From the NCBI GenBank assembly GCA_018263575.1, contig JAANWX010000077.1, forward strand, positions 1-39,443: a stretch of 39,443 nucleotides of DNA. The letters are read 5' to 3'. How positions within the stretch are numbered: the first letter of the stretch is position 1; the number at the start of each line of letters is the position of its first letter. Shown piece after piece: positions 8,601 through 16,831 of this stretch. Made by a program: the position numbers and the translations under genes. A model generated the notes under the pieces. It did no database searches, was not told where the DNA came from, and saw nothing but the letters and a program-made list of their open reading frames with translations. The DNA comes from Chloroflexota bacterium (GTDB taxonomy: Bacteria; Chloroflexota; Anaerolineae; Anaerolineales; UBA11858).

Positions 8601-10028
8601 TTAACGAAACAACCATAGAGCGATTTGAGGTGTCACATAAATTTCTAAGATAGCAGCCCCTATGAGGAGTGGAATGACGACTATGATAAGAATCTTAGCC
8701 CATTCTGCAAATGAGTGCAACCATGCTTCTCGAATGGTGCGTCCCGGGACAGGGGCCACTAAGGTGGCTCCAAGGCGTAAGATAATGGCCCCTGAAATAG
8801 CAATCGCTGGGATTTCGAGAATACCATGGGGGAGCACAAAGGCAAGCAAAAATTTCCAAAGGGGAACGCTGCTTTGCGCAACGGTAGCAGAAAAGTAACC
8901 AATAATCCCAAAAGGGGCCATAAGAACAATAAGCCCTAAGGTCCCAAAAGAAAAGATCCCCAACAGGCTGGCTAGCAGGATCACCCGGAGATTGTGGTAA
9001 AGAACGATCATTACCCCTTCCGCAGAGAAAAAGCGAATTGGGCCAAACTCTTCAATTCCCTCTACAACCCCTTTTTCCAGACCTTGCCAATCAAGAAGTT
9101 CAGGTGGAATAGGAAAACGTGCCGATTCTAAACTGCCGAGTATGCCCCCAGCCAGGAGCGTTAGCGCAGATAGAATAATTGGCCAACCCAAAGTTTTGTA
9201 AGCACCCCCTACATTTTTCTTCAACCATTTGCCTATGCCTTTCTCATTGCCCAAAAAGGCACGTTTGAAAACATGCCAGGCCCATGGCAAGTTCAATGTA
9301 TCTAGTTGGCGGCCGAGAAGCTCTTCGCGATTGAAATAAGCCACACCAGTCCGAATCAACAAAGCGGCGATCACTATCTGCCCAAATATGGCCCACCACA
9401 AAACGTGATAACGAGCCCAAAACATGATCATACTTTCACCCACGAGAAGGATTGCCATGGGAATAATGATAAAGGAGGCCAATAAATTAGCAGCTCTGGC
9501 CGAGGTTGTTTGAGAAGAAATTACCACCGCGCCACTGACCATGACCAAAGTCTGGACAGAAACCAAGGCAAACACTTGGACTAGCAGGGTATAGTTTGGG
9601 AACCAACCTACTTGGCGATAAACGCCGATTAAGTATACGCTAATTCCCAGGTAGCTCGCCAAGAGAGGGGGGAACATGACAGCGAATAATTTTCCCAAGT
9701 AGAGCTGTATATTCGTAAGAGGACTGTTGAGAAGAGGCTCTATGCTTTGACGTTCTTTTTCTCCTACGAAACTTTCCAAGGCTATGACGAGTGAGACTGA
9801 AATAGGAAAGAAGCCTACAACCATAAACAAAAAGGGGATAAGTCGGTCTCCAACGATGTCGGCCCCATACTTTTGCACGAAGTCGACTGTTTGACGGGCC
9901 GTAAAGTTCATCAGGCTGGGGAAAAATATGGTCAAGATAATAATGGGAACAATAATCCGCCAATCACGGAATTGATCTCTAATTTCTCGGCGAGTGATTA
10001 TGAACGCTTTTTGGAGATTATGCCACAT
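8601..10028 (-). CDS. ABC-2 permease fused to a SpoIIM-like domain
   Basis: A 475-residue membrane protein with two recognisable parts. Residues 1 to about 250 are an ABC-2 / NatB-like permease: the N-terminal ITRREIRDQFRDWR leads into a first span, then EKERQSIEPLLNSPLTN, then a five-span block. Residues about 290-475 match the SpoIIM (DUF95) family, with HNLRVILLASLLGIFSFGTL, LLAFVLPHGILEIPAIAISG and a final membrane pair. The start ATG at 10028 overlaps the stop of the ABC ATPase gene by 11 bases and has an AAGAGG upstream. With that ATPase it likely forms an exporter. The role of the SpoIIM part is unknown, and no sporulation is implied. Confidence 0.85.
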   Translation of the reverse strand: MWHNLQKAFIITRREIRDQFRDWRIIVPIIILTIFFPSLMNFTARQTVDFVQKYGADIVGDRLIPFLFMVVGFFPISVSLVIALESFVGEKERQSIEPLLNSPLTNIQLYLGKLFAVMFPPLLASYLGISVYLIGVYRQVGWFPNYTLLVQVFALVSVQTLVMVSGAVVISSQTTSARAANLLASFIIIPMAILLVGESMIMFWARYHVLWWAIFGQIVIAALLIRTGVAYFNREELLGRQLDTLNLPWAWHVFKRAFLGNEKGIGKWLKKNVGGAYKTLGWPIILSALTLLAGGILGSLESARFPIPPELLDWQGLEKGVVEGIEEFGPIRFFSAEGVMIVLYHNLRVILLASLLGIFSFGTLGLIVLMAPFGIIGYFSATVAQSSVPLWKFLLAFVLPHGILEIPAIAISGAIILRLGATLVAPVPGRTIREAWLHSFAEWAKILIIVVIPLLIGAAILEIYVTPQIALWLFR

Positions 10029-10968
10029 CTTCAGCCTCTTTTGCAGCGGGAGCATTGACCGCGCGGAGATAAACCTGTTCTAAACTGCGGGGGATTTCTT
10101 CTAAACTGACCACCGAAAAATCCTCCTCAAGCAAAGCTTTCAATAACAGGGGGTTGGTAAGTTCAGGGGTAGGCGTTCGGTAGCGAAACCAATTTGAGCC
10201 GATGGCCGTTGTCTTTGTATCAGGTGGGAGAGGAAGTTCACGTCCATCTACGGCTTTATGCAAGGTGACCTGATATTCGCCCAACCCCAACAATTTCTGT
10301 TTCAGGTTTCTGGGCGTATCGTTGGCAATAATTTGCCCTCTGCGGATGATGGCGATTTTATCGGCCAGTTCCTCGGCTTCAGCTAGGTTATGCGTGCAGA
10401 TGATAATGGCCCGCTCATCGGAGCGGAGGGTCTTGATGGCGTCTCGTACCAAACGGGCGCTCTCCGGGTCCATGGCGGAGGTGGGTTCGTCTAATAACAA
10501 AACAGGGGGAGAGTGGAGCAAAGCCTGGGACAAAGATAATTTCTGACGCATACCTTTAGAGAACTCACCAATCCGCCGTCCGCTTGCCTGATCTAAGCCA
10601 AATCTATGCAGTAATTCCTGAATGCGGTTCTTGCGTTCTAAGGCATCCATCCCATAAAGTTGACCAAAGAAATCCAGATATTCCTCCGTGAGCATGCGTT
10701 GATAAAGGCCGTGGTGTTCGGTTAAAGTGCCCACAGACTGTCTAACCTGGGTGCTCTCGGTGACGACATCATAGCCAGCCACCCAGGCCTGACCTTGTGT
10801 GGGACGCAAAATGGAGGTTAGCATGCGCACAGTCGTGGTTTTTCCGGCCCCATTTGGGCCTAACAAGGCCAAGACCTCCCCTGCCTGGACGTCTAAATTC
10901 ACGCCTTGCACGGCAACGAAGTCGTTAAAGTGTTTGCTAAGGTTTTTGGTACGGATCATGGTTTTCAT
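10018..10968 (-). CDS. ABC transporter ATP-binding protein (NatA/CcmA-like)
   Basis: A 316-residue ABC ATPase. Walker A is LLGPNGAGKTTTVRM, the signature is GEFSKGMRQKLSLSQ, Walker B is PVLLLDEPTSAMDP, and the switch His is in ICTHNLAEAEELADK. A C-terminal extension of about 85 residues follows, as in drug, antibiotic or sodium exporters of the ABC-2 class. The ATG at 10968 (MKTMIRTKNL) has AGGA five bases upstream. The longer open frame runs back into lgt and is not used. It sits between lgt and the permease-SpoIIM gene, overlapping the latter. The substrate is unknown. Confidence 0.93.
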   Translation of the reverse strand: MKTMIRTKNLSKHFNDFVAVQGVNLDVQAGEVLALLGPNGAGKTTTVRMLTSILRPTQGQAWVAGYDVVTESTQVRQSVGTLTEHHGLYQRMLTEEYLDFFGQLYGMDALERKNRIQELLHRFGLDQASGRRIGEFSKGMRQKLSLSQALLHSPPVLLLDEPTSAMDPESARLVRDAIKTLRSDERAIIICTHNLAEAEELADKIAIIRRGQIIANDTPRNLKQKLLGLGEYQVTLHKAVDGRELPLPPDTKTTAIGSNWFRYRTPTPELTNPLLLKALLEEDFSVVSLEEIPRSLEQVYLRAVNAPAAKEAEDVA

Positions 10969-10987
10969 AACTGTCCTAAGAGGATGT

Positions 10988-11788
10988 TCAGAAGTTGGAA
11001 GATACTCTTTGGCGCCACAAGAGAGCAATTCCAGCCAAGATACCAATCACAAGAATAAAGATTTGATTGGCATTTACGCCTACCACTGTGGAAGCATCCA
11101 AGCGCAAGAACTCAAATCCGAAACGCCCAATGGCATATAGTATCAAGTAGGTCAAAAGGAGGCTGCCACGGCGAAGGCGGTCCTGATACCGGCGTTCAAT
11201 CCATAAAAGCGCGCTCATGACAAATAGATTCCACACGGATGCGTATAAAAAGAGAGGGTGATAATGGGCTTCATCTCTGAAATTGGGCAACCGGTGGGCT
11301 TTGTCAATGAAAATGGCCCAGGGCAAGGTGGTTGGCATGCCATAAACTTCTTGATTGATGAAATTTCCCCACCGGCCAATAGCTTGCGCCAACGCCAAAC
11401 CGGGGACGATGGTGTCGGCCCATACCAAAAAATCCTCCCCTTGATTACGTGCGAAGAGAAAGAGAGCCAAGCTGCCACCAATCACGGCCCCGAAAATGCC
11501 CAATCCGCCTTCCCAAATAGCGATGGCATCAAAAAAATGAGTCAGGTAATACCTTGTAGTAATCCCGCGCGCTACCATAGACTCCGGTGGGGTAAGGATG
11601 TGCCACATCCGCGCGCCAACGATTCCGCCAAACAAGACCCAGGGCAAAGCGTCCCATAAAAAGAGGGGCGATTTCTCCCGTCGTTTTGCTTCCTGGGCGG
11701 CTAACCAAGTAGCGGCCAGAACCCCAGCCATGACCAGCAATCCATAATAATGAACGTACAAAGTGCCAATATAAAAACCAGTTGCCAT
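10988..11788 (-). CDS. lgt: Prolipoprotein diacylglyceryl transferase
   Basis: A membrane enzyme that moves diacylglycerol from phosphatidylglycerol onto the lipobox cysteine of prolipoproteins, the first maturation step before LspA. 266 residues with about seven spans. The signature QAIGRWGNFINQEVYG near residue 130 contains the conserved Arg/Asn/Glu residues. GARMWH and YAIGRFGFEFLR are the other conserved arginine-bearing regions. The ATG at 11788 is preceded by AGGAG seven bases upstream, and the 12 upstream codons of open frame are not conserved-looking. It precedes the ABC ATPase gene by only 19 bases. Confidence 0.95.
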   Translation of the reverse strand: MATGFYIGTLYVHYYGLLVMAGVLAATWLAAQEAKRREKSPLFLWDALPWVLFGGIVGARMWHILTPPESMVARGITTRYYLTHFFDAIAIWEGGLGIFGAVIGGSLALFLFARNQGEDFLVWADTIVPGLALAQAIGRWGNFINQEVYGMPTTLPWAIFIDKAHRLPNFRDEAHYHPLFLYASVWNLFVMSALLWIERRYQDRLRRGSLLLTYLILYAIGRFGFEFLRLDASTVVGVNANQIFILVIGILAGIALLWRQRVSSNF

Positions 11789-11858
11789 GATCAATCTCCT
11801 GTCCACTAATCTACGCGAATTCACGCGAAAAAAAACAAGATTAGCGTAAATTAGCGAA

Positions 11859-11951
11859 CAAACTCAACTCTCGTCCATCAATCAACGCTACTCTTCCCGA
11901 ATTCACGCGAATGAAAAGAAAAGATTAGCGAAAATTAGCGTAAATTAGCGG
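11859..11951. repeat. GxxExxY-flanking repeat unit 1 (about 93 bp)
   Basis: Begins CAAACTCAACTCTCG and ends in a triple AAATTAGCG-type motif (GATTAGCG, AAAATTAGCG, TAAATTAGCG). It matches the two tandem units at 12444-12537 and 12538-12631 with a few substitutions, in the same orientation. A partial unit lies immediately before it, around 11810-11858. The unit ends just after the GxxExxY gene stop on the minus strand, so the gene is bracketed by copies. Confidence 0.88.
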
Positions 11952-11952
11952 A

Positions 11953-12336
11953 TCATTTTGTAAACACTTTCCGCTCCCACTCCAATTCACCTTCAGCACC
12001 AAAGTTAATCAATACGCCAACCTTGATTCCGGTCGCTTTCAAATAGTTCAGCAATTGTGCTTCTTCTCGCGATGTCAATTGATCGAGAGCCTTAATTTCA
12101 ATGATGATCTTCTCGTAGGCAAGGAAATCAGCTCTATAGGAGGTTCTCAATTGAACGCCGTTATAGGAAATATGAATTGCATATTGAGGAGAGAAAGGGA
12201 TACCTCGTTTTTCTAATTCGATTTCCAGTGCTTCCTGATAAACGGCCTCAAAGAATCCTGGACCGAGGGTATTATACACCTCCATGGCTGCCCCGATGAC
12301 ATTATAGACTTCTAACTTGTACAACAAGTCAACCAT
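11953..12336 (-). CDS. GxxExxY family protein (PD-(D/E)XK nuclease-like)
   Basis: A 127-residue protein starting MVDLLYKLEVYNVIG, with an excellent ribosome-binding site (AAAGGAGGAG). The name-giving motif is GFFEAVY within LGPGFFEAVYQEALEIEL. YRADFLAYEKIIIEIKALD supplies the D...ExK core of the PD-(D/E)XK superfamily, followed by EAQLLNYLKATGIKVG (a QxxxY-like helix). Family function is not established. It sits between ftsK and lgt but is separated from both by about 93-bp repeats containing AATTAGCG motifs. The gene and repeats therefore look like one inserted unit. Whether it is an active nuclease is unknown. Confidence 0.9.
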   Translation of the reverse strand: MVDLLYKLEVYNVIGAAMEVYNTLGPGFFEAVYQEALEIELEKRGIPFSPQYAIHISYNGVQLRTSYRADFLAYEKIIIEIKALDQLTSREEAQLLNYLKATGIKVGVLINFGAEGELEWERKVFTK

Positions 12337-12443
12337 AACTCCTCCTTTCTCAGCTAATCTATACAAATTAAATGTCCCCTTAATCTGCGCTAACTCACGC
12401 AAATAAAAAACAAAATTAGCGAAAATTGGTGCAGATTAGCGGA

Positions 12444-12537
12444 CAAACTCAACTCTCGTCCATCAATCAACGCTACTCCTCCCAAATTCACGCGAATGAA
12501 AAGAAAAGATTAGCGAAAATTAGCGTAAATTAGCGGA
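12444..12537. repeat. GxxExxY-flanking repeat unit 2
   Basis: A 94-bp unit directly followed by another at 12538 in head-to-tail order. Shares CAAACTCAACTCTCG, ATCAACGCTACTC, ATTCACGCGAATGAA and the terminal AATTAGCG series with the unit at 11859. A degenerate partial unit precedes it around 12370-12443. Confidence 0.88.
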
Positions 12538-12631
12538 CAAACTCAACTCTCGCCTATCAATCAACGCTACTCCTCCCGAATTCACGCGAATGAAGAGAAA
12601 AGATTAGCGAAAATTGGCGTAGATTGGCGGA
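12538..12631. repeat. GxxExxY-flanking repeat unit 3
   Basis: Tandem with unit 2, and ends two bases before the ftsK stop codon. Its last motifs have diverged to AATTGGCG and GATTGGCG. It may affect the 3' end of the ftsK transcript. Confidence 0.87.
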
Positions 12632-12633
12632 CT

Positions 12634-14841
12634 CTACGTTGCCGCAAAGTCTTCGTCGGGAGCAATGAACACCTCTCGTTCTTTCCCGCTGCCTTGGGAG
12701 GGCCCCACATATCCTAATTCTTCCAGTTCGCTCATCAAACGCGATGCGCGGGGATACCCGATACGCAGCTTTCTTTGAATCATTGACGTGCTGCCTTGCT
12801 GTGAATCGCGGACAATTTTAAAGGCTTTCTTGACCAGTTCATCGTAATCTTCGAGGGCGGCTTGCTCGGCTATCATCTTTTCCCAAGGGGGACTCTCATC
12901 TTCAACTGACGCTCTCTTTTGCCAATCAGAAATCACTTTTTCCAGCTCCTTGTTGGAGACAAGGGCGCCCTGGGCGCGTAAAGGAGAACCTTTTTCGGGG
13001 GATAAAAAGAGCATATCACCGTTTCCTAACAATGACTCAGCGCCTCCGGTATCCAAAATAACTCTGGAATCAACCCCCGAGGCAACCGCGAAAGATAAAC
13101 GAGCCGGGAAATTGGCCTTGATCAAACCTGTGACCACATCGGTGCTGGGCCGCTGCGTGGCCACTACCAGGTGGATGCCTGTGGCCCGGGCCATTTGGGC
13201 CAAACGCACCAAGCTGTGCTCTGTCTGACCGGGAGCCATCATCATCAGGTCGGCTAACTCATCGAGCATGACCACAATGCGTGGTAAAGGCTTACTCTTT
13301 TTCCGGCGGCGCATTTTACGGTTATACGTATCGATATTCCGGGAACTCGTTTCTTCTAAAAACTTATAACGTCTATCCATCTCGGCCACAACCCATTGCA
13401 AGACGCTCAAAATGCGTTCCAAGTCGGTTTCCACCTTTCCGTATAAATGAGGCAAACCATTGAAGCGTACTAATTCTACCATTTTGGGGTCTATCATCAC
13501 TAACCGTAATTCGGCGGGGGTGTTATTCATGACCAAACAAGTTGTCAATGAGGTGATGCACACACTCTTGCCCGAACCGGTCGTCCCCGCTATCAACAGG
13601 TGGGGCATTTGGGCTAAGTCAGCCACAATCGGTGCGCCAGAGACATCACGTCCCAGGGCGATTGCCAGCGGAGAAGCTAAGGTATAAAACTCTTTCGATT
13701 CCAACAAAGGACGCAGGCGCACCAGGGCAGATTTCGCGTTAGGGACTTCAATGCCAATATACGGTCTCCCCGGCACCGGGGCCTCAATGCGCAGCCGGTC
13801 GGCCGATAGTGCTAGGGTCAGGTCTTTTTCGAGGGAGGTGATTTTAGAGACGCGCACCTTTTTCTTCTCTTCATCATCCTCTTCTCCCTCACCAGCGCCG
13901 TTCAAATAGCCGGGCTTGACAGCAAATTGTGTCACCGTTGGCCCCACCTGAAATCCGACCACTTCAGCGGGGATGCCAAACTCTGACAAGGTTTTCTCTA
14001 TTAAACCCGCTGTGGTGTTGATGTGTCGCTCATCCGGACGAGCCGAACGCCCACTGCCCAGCAAGTCCAGGGATGGCAAGTTCGGGTTTCTGGGTGGGGG
14101 AGAGACTGGTTCATCCTCGTCGGCGGAAACGCGGAATTTTTTGCGGAATTCTGGTGGGAGACGTTGGGCGCGTGGGGAGGGTTCTTTCCTGGGGGGAGGC
14201 GTGACGGCTGACCCCGGAACATCCCCTCCGCCGGTAGAATCTGGCGAACTCCCGGCTGCCGAAAGGGTTTTCTTCCCCCACGCCGTGAGGTGAGTGGTCA
14301 GGTTCAGGCCAATCATCCCCCCCCAAAATATCCCCAAAACGGATACGATCCCAGTGCCCCACAGACCCAACCACTGAGATAAGATTTCCACCAATCCCCA
14401 ACCCACCATCCCTCCCGCCTGCCCTTTTTCGGCCTGGTTTATGTCGTGTCCGCCTAGGATGGTCATTAACACAATTAGCGAAAAGATAGCGATTTCGAGG
14501 GCCAAAACCCGTTTCCACTTGATGGGGGGGCGATGCTCCGCCCGCTGCCGCAACATCCACAGGCCAATTCCCCCGCCCAAGGCGATGATAAATAAGCTCC
14601 CCCACCCCACTACGTGTCGGAGGAAATTGGCCCATTTCAGGAGCACTGAACCGCTTACTAGCTCGGGCAATAGAATGGCCAAGAGTGTCATGAGGGATAG
14701 CGCCAAGACCAAAATACCGCCAATGTCAAAGGCGAAGTGTTCGAAACGAAACCATAGCTTGCTTAGAAAAGCTAACCAAGCAGGGGCATCTTTTTGGGCA
14801 AATATGCGCTTGTTTTTTTTATCTTTGGGCTTTTTACTCAC
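12634..14841 (-). CDS. ftsK: FtsK/SpoIIIE DNA translocase
   Basis: A 735-residue septal DNA pump. Four membrane spans occupy about residues 25-180. A Pro-rich linker (PPPRKEPSPRAQRLPPEF) follows, then the alpha/beta motor. Walker A is IAGTTGSGKSVCITS near residue 417, Walker B is IVVMLDELADLMM, and VVATQRPSTDVVTGLIKANF is the conserved motor segment. A gamma winged helix ends the protein (DSQQGSTSMIQRKLRIGYPR, then ASRLMSELEELGYVG) and would bind KOPS/SRS-type sites. The start is GTG at 14841, with AAAGGAG six bases upstream. It overlaps the transporter stop as GTGA. The longer frame upstream is not used. It acts in chromosome segregation at the division septum. Confidence 0.96.
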   Translation of the reverse strand: MSKKPKDKKNKRIFAQKDAPAWLAFLSKLWFRFEHFAFDIGGILVLALSLMTLLAILLPELVSGSVLLKWANFLRHVVGWGSLFIIALGGGIGLWMLRQRAEHRPPIKWKRVLALEIAIFSLIVLMTILGGHDINQAEKGQAGGMVGWGLVEILSQWLGLWGTGIVSVLGIFWGGMIGLNLTTHLTAWGKKTLSAAGSSPDSTGGGDVPGSAVTPPPRKEPSPRAQRLPPEFRKKFRVSADEDEPVSPPPRNPNLPSLDLLGSGRSARPDERHINTTAGLIEKTLSEFGIPAEVVGFQVGPTVTQFAVKPGYLNGAGEGEEDDEEKKKVRVSKITSLEKDLTLALSADRLRIEAPVPGRPYIGIEVPNAKSALVRLRPLLESKEFYTLASPLAIALGRDVSGAPIVADLAQMPHLLIAGTTGSGKSVCITSLTTCLVMNNTPAELRLVMIDPKMVELVRFNGLPHLYGKVETDLERILSVLQWVVAEMDRRYKFLEETSSRNIDTYNRKMRRRKKSKPLPRIVVMLDELADLMMMAPGQTEHSLVRLAQMARATGIHLVVATQRPSTDVVTGLIKANFPARLSFAVASGVDSRVILDTGGAESLLGNGDMLFLSPEKGSPLRAQGALVSNKELEKVISDWQKRASVEDESPPWEKMIAEQAALEDYDELVKKAFKIVRDSQQGSTSMIQRKLRIGYPRASRLMSELEELGYVGPSQGSGKEREVFIAPDEDFAAT

Positions 14842-15797
14842 GTTTGCTCCTTTTGTGGGGTGTGAATTTTTGCTTGCCGTCTGGAGGAAGCAATATAAAT
14901 GCCAACTAAGATAAGTATAGCACCAAATAGCTTTAGGGAGGTTGGTTTTTCTTGGAGGAAAAAATAAGCCAATATTGTTGAGCCGATGGGTTCTCCCAAT
15001 AAGGTAATGGATACATAGGCCGCTGAGAGATAACGCAAGGCCCAATTGAAGGTGGAGTGTCCTAATAGTTGGGGCACCAGAGCCAAGAGCACAAACCATA
15101 AGTATACCTGGGGAGGGTACCCAGTTGGCACACCTTCCAGGCTAATTAACGCCACACACAGGGTTACGGCCGCCATGCCATATACCACAAAGATGTAGGG
15201 TACTAAAGAAAGTTTTTTTCTTAGGCGTCTACCAATCATGAGGTAACCACCACCGGTTAAGGCCCCGGCCAGGGCCAACATGTCACCCAAAAAAGCGGTC
15301 CCGCTCACGAATTCGCCCAGAGAAGGACAGAGGAGGTTTTCCCCAGTCCAGGTACAGCTATCACTGAGACCTACTATCGTCCCTCCCAATAGGGCAAGGG
15401 TCATCCCTATTAGGATGTAACGAGAGATTTTTTCTCCCAGGAAAACCGGGGAGAGGAGGGCTACCCATAAGGGGGCGGTACTCACTAAAACAACGGAGCT
15501 GGCCACAGTGGTGTATTCCAGGGAGGTGATCCAGGTTCCAAAATGGATGGCCAGTAATCCTCCTGAGAGCAAGGCCAAACCTAGCTCTTTTTTTGTTAAC
15601 GCTTTTAACTCTTTTCTGTGGCGCAGAAGAACGAGTGGGGATAAGATGAGCACCGCAAAGCTGAGACGAAAAGCGGCCACACTCAAAGAGGAGGCGTATG
15701 CTTGGGCGTAACGGATGAAGATAGAAGATGTCGATACAGCCAAGATGCCAAAGGGAATGGCGATTAGAGGGGAGATGGGCGGAGGTTTTTTTTGCAT
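14838..15797 (-). CDS. EamA/DMT family transporter
   Basis: A 319-residue protein with ten membrane spans arranged as two EamA repeats (about residues 10-150 and 170-305). Conserved features are IRYAQAYASSLSVAAFRLSF, GTWITSLEYTTVASSVVLV and, in the second half, LGHSTFNWALRYLSAAYVS followed by LLGEPIGSTILAYFFLQE. Such proteins export or exchange metabolites; the substrate is not predictable. The ATG at 15797 was preferred over an upstream TTG; neither has a strong Shine-Dalgarno. It is followed without a gap by ftsK (GTGA overlap). The divergent ferredoxin promoter begins nine bases upstream of this start. Confidence 0.9.
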   Translation of the reverse strand: MQKKPPPISPLIAIPFGILAVSTSSIFIRYAQAYASSLSVAAFRLSFAVLILSPLVLLRHRKELKALTKKELGLALLSGGLLAIHFGTWITSLEYTTVASSVVLVSTAPLWVALLSPVFLGEKISRYILIGMTLALLGGTIVGLSDSCTWTGENLLCPSLGEFVSGTAFLGDMLALAGALTGGGYLMIGRRLRKKLSLVPYIFVVYGMAAVTLCVALISLEGVPTGYPPQVYLWFVLLALVPQLLGHSTFNWALRYLSAAYVSITLLGEPIGSTILAYFFLQEKPTSLKLFGAILILVGIYIASSRRQAKIHTPQKEQT

Positions 15798-15805
15798 AGG
15801 TCTTC

Positions 15806-15834
15806 TTGACAAAGTAATAATGGAGGACTACAAT
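15806..15834 (+). promoter_or_regulatory. Strong sigma-70-type promoter of the ferredoxin gene
   Basis: Consensus TTGACA (15806-15811), 17-base spacer and TACAAT (15829-15834), facing the ferredoxin. This leaves a leader of roughly 95 bases before the ATG at 15937. I see no riboswitch-like fold in the leader. Confidence 0.8.
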
Positions 15835-15936
15835 CGCGTGTAATGTGAAAGCTTAGCCTAATAAGCACAACCTTGCTTCTAGAAGTACATTGTATCTAAT
15901 ATCCGCTTTTCTAGCTAGATTTGGAGGAATTTTCCT

Positions 15937-16344
15937 ATGACGTATGTTATCACCGCCCTTTGTTTACATGATGGTGAATGCTTAGAAGAATGCCCCACAG
16001 AGTGCATTGTTCCAGGTAGCCCAGTAGACGAGTATCCTTATTATTATATCGACGCCGAAGAGTGCATCGACTGTGGCGCTTGCGCCGTCGTCTGCCCTCA
16101 GGAAGCTATCTTCATGGATGACGAAGTTCCCGATGCTTATGAGGCTTATGGTGATGAATATCTCTCTATGCCCAAAGGTACACCGGGTTTCGATGAGGAA
16201 TATGAAGTTGAAGATATTTATGGTGACACATTCACCCTCTACGTTCGCAAACTAGAAGAAGGCGAAACTGTAGACCTCACCGCTGCCATTGAATTCAATG
16301 ACGATTTCTTTGTTGACGGGCCTGGGTACGACGCATTGGACTAA
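15937..16344 (+). CDS. 7Fe-type ferredoxin with acidic C-terminal extension
   Basis: 135 residues, cytosolic electron carrier. The eight cysteines are at 9, 15, 19, 23, 43, 46, 49 and 53. By alignment with Azotobacter-type ferredoxins, C9/C15/C53 would bind a [3Fe-4S] cluster and C19/C43/C46/C49 a [4Fe-4S] cluster; this is inferred from spacing. The first spacing (C-x5-C) is shorter than the usual x7, so two [4Fe-4S] clusters cannot be excluded. Residues 60-135 form a very acidic extension rich in Asp, Glu and Tyr, longer than the tail of typical ferredoxins. TTTGGAGG lies close to the start. It is monocistronic, with its own promoter and terminator. Confidence 0.92.
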   Translation: MTYVITALCLHDGECLEECPTECIVPGSPVDEYPYYYIDAEECIDCGACAVVCPQEAIFMDDEVPDAYEAYGDEYLSMPKGTPGFDEEYEVEDIYGDTFTLYVRKLEEGETVDLTAAIEFNDDFFVDGPGYDALD

Positions 16345-16370
16345 CTCCTATGCCGTTTTGTTTCGCTATG

Positions 16371-16408
16371 AAAAGAGGAAGTCTGTAAAAAGACTTCCTC
16401 TTTTTGTT
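16371..16408 (+). terminator. Rho-independent terminator of the ferredoxin gene
   Basis: Perfect 14-bp stem, AAAAGAGGAAGTCT (16371-16384) with AGACTTCCTCTTTT (16391-16404), a six-base loop and a T-run. It lies 27 bases after the ferredoxin stop. Confidence 0.93.
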
Positions 16409-16428
16409 TAAGTGAGCATGTTCTGTTA

Positions 16429-16453
16429 GGCGATTTACCAAATCGCCCTACAT
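16429..16453. repeat. Short palindromic repeat GGCGATTT-acc-AAATCGCC + CTACAT
   Basis: Palindrome followed by CTACAT. It is identical in its core to 28452-28476 and related to 19893-19917 and 26904-26928. This copy does not end a gene. Confidence 0.85.
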
Positions 16454-16459
16454 GGGGAA

Positions 16460-16718
16460 GTAAACACTCAATGTCATTAAGGCTGGTGAATCCATTTTTT
16501 CGGGATAGTGAAGGTCTATATTTGGGACATATGTCACTATCTCCTGACCGAACGGTATTGCGTGCCGGAGGAGTGGCACTCGGTCAGGCAGCCCAAGGCT
16601 ACACCAAATGGGTGTGCTGTGCATGCCCTGTGGGCAACACCGTGTGCCTTCGCGAAGACCATCGCTATCGGCGTTAACGAGAGAATTTTCCACTAACTAA
16701 ATGACATTGAGTGAACAC
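16460..16718. mobile_element. MITE-like element with terminal inverted repeats
   Basis: A 259-bp segment bounded by inverted ends. The left end (16460-16481) contains CACTCAATGTCATT; the right end (16697-16718) contains AATGACATTGAGTG. There is no transposase frame. The same end motif bounds the smaller unrelated segment at 36171-36326, suggesting mobilisation by a transposase elsewhere. The interior (16600-16646) shares TACACCAAATGGGTGTGCT and GCATGCCCTGTGGGCAACAC with the right edge of the window. The 16345-16866 interval also holds the ferredoxin terminator, two palindromes and a promoter, but no gene. Confidence 0.7.
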
Positions 16719-16727
16719 TTGCAGCTT

Positions 16728-16755
16728 GATTTGCGTGGATTGACCAACGCAAATC
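16728..16755. repeat. Inverted repeat GATTTGCGT / ACGCAAATC
   Basis: Perfect nine-base arms (16728-16736 and 16747-16755), followed by further degenerate CGCAAAT motifs up to 16830. It lies upstream of the DUF4143 ATPase promoter and might hold operator sites, but there is no direct evidence. Confidence 0.65.
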
Positions 16756-16831
16756 GCGCTATTTGCGGTTATTTCTCCACGGTAATTAGGCGATTTCCGT
16801 TGATTGAGAATCGCAAATCGCTTTATTTGTG

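Noticed and set aside
8601-10028. SpoIIM domain taken as evidence for sporulation
   Set aside because: SpoIIM homologues are common in non-sporulating bacteria, and no other sporulation gene is present; FtsK here is a general division protein.
12444-12631. Tandem 94-bp units considered as a CRISPR array
   Set aside because: Whole units repeat without unique spacers, and the unit is too long; no cas genes are nearby.
16448-16693. Minus-strand 81-codon frame inside the MITE-like element
   Set aside because: It spans the terminal inverted repeats and palindromes, ends in the repeat-derived ATG-TAG, and has no domain; non-coding element.
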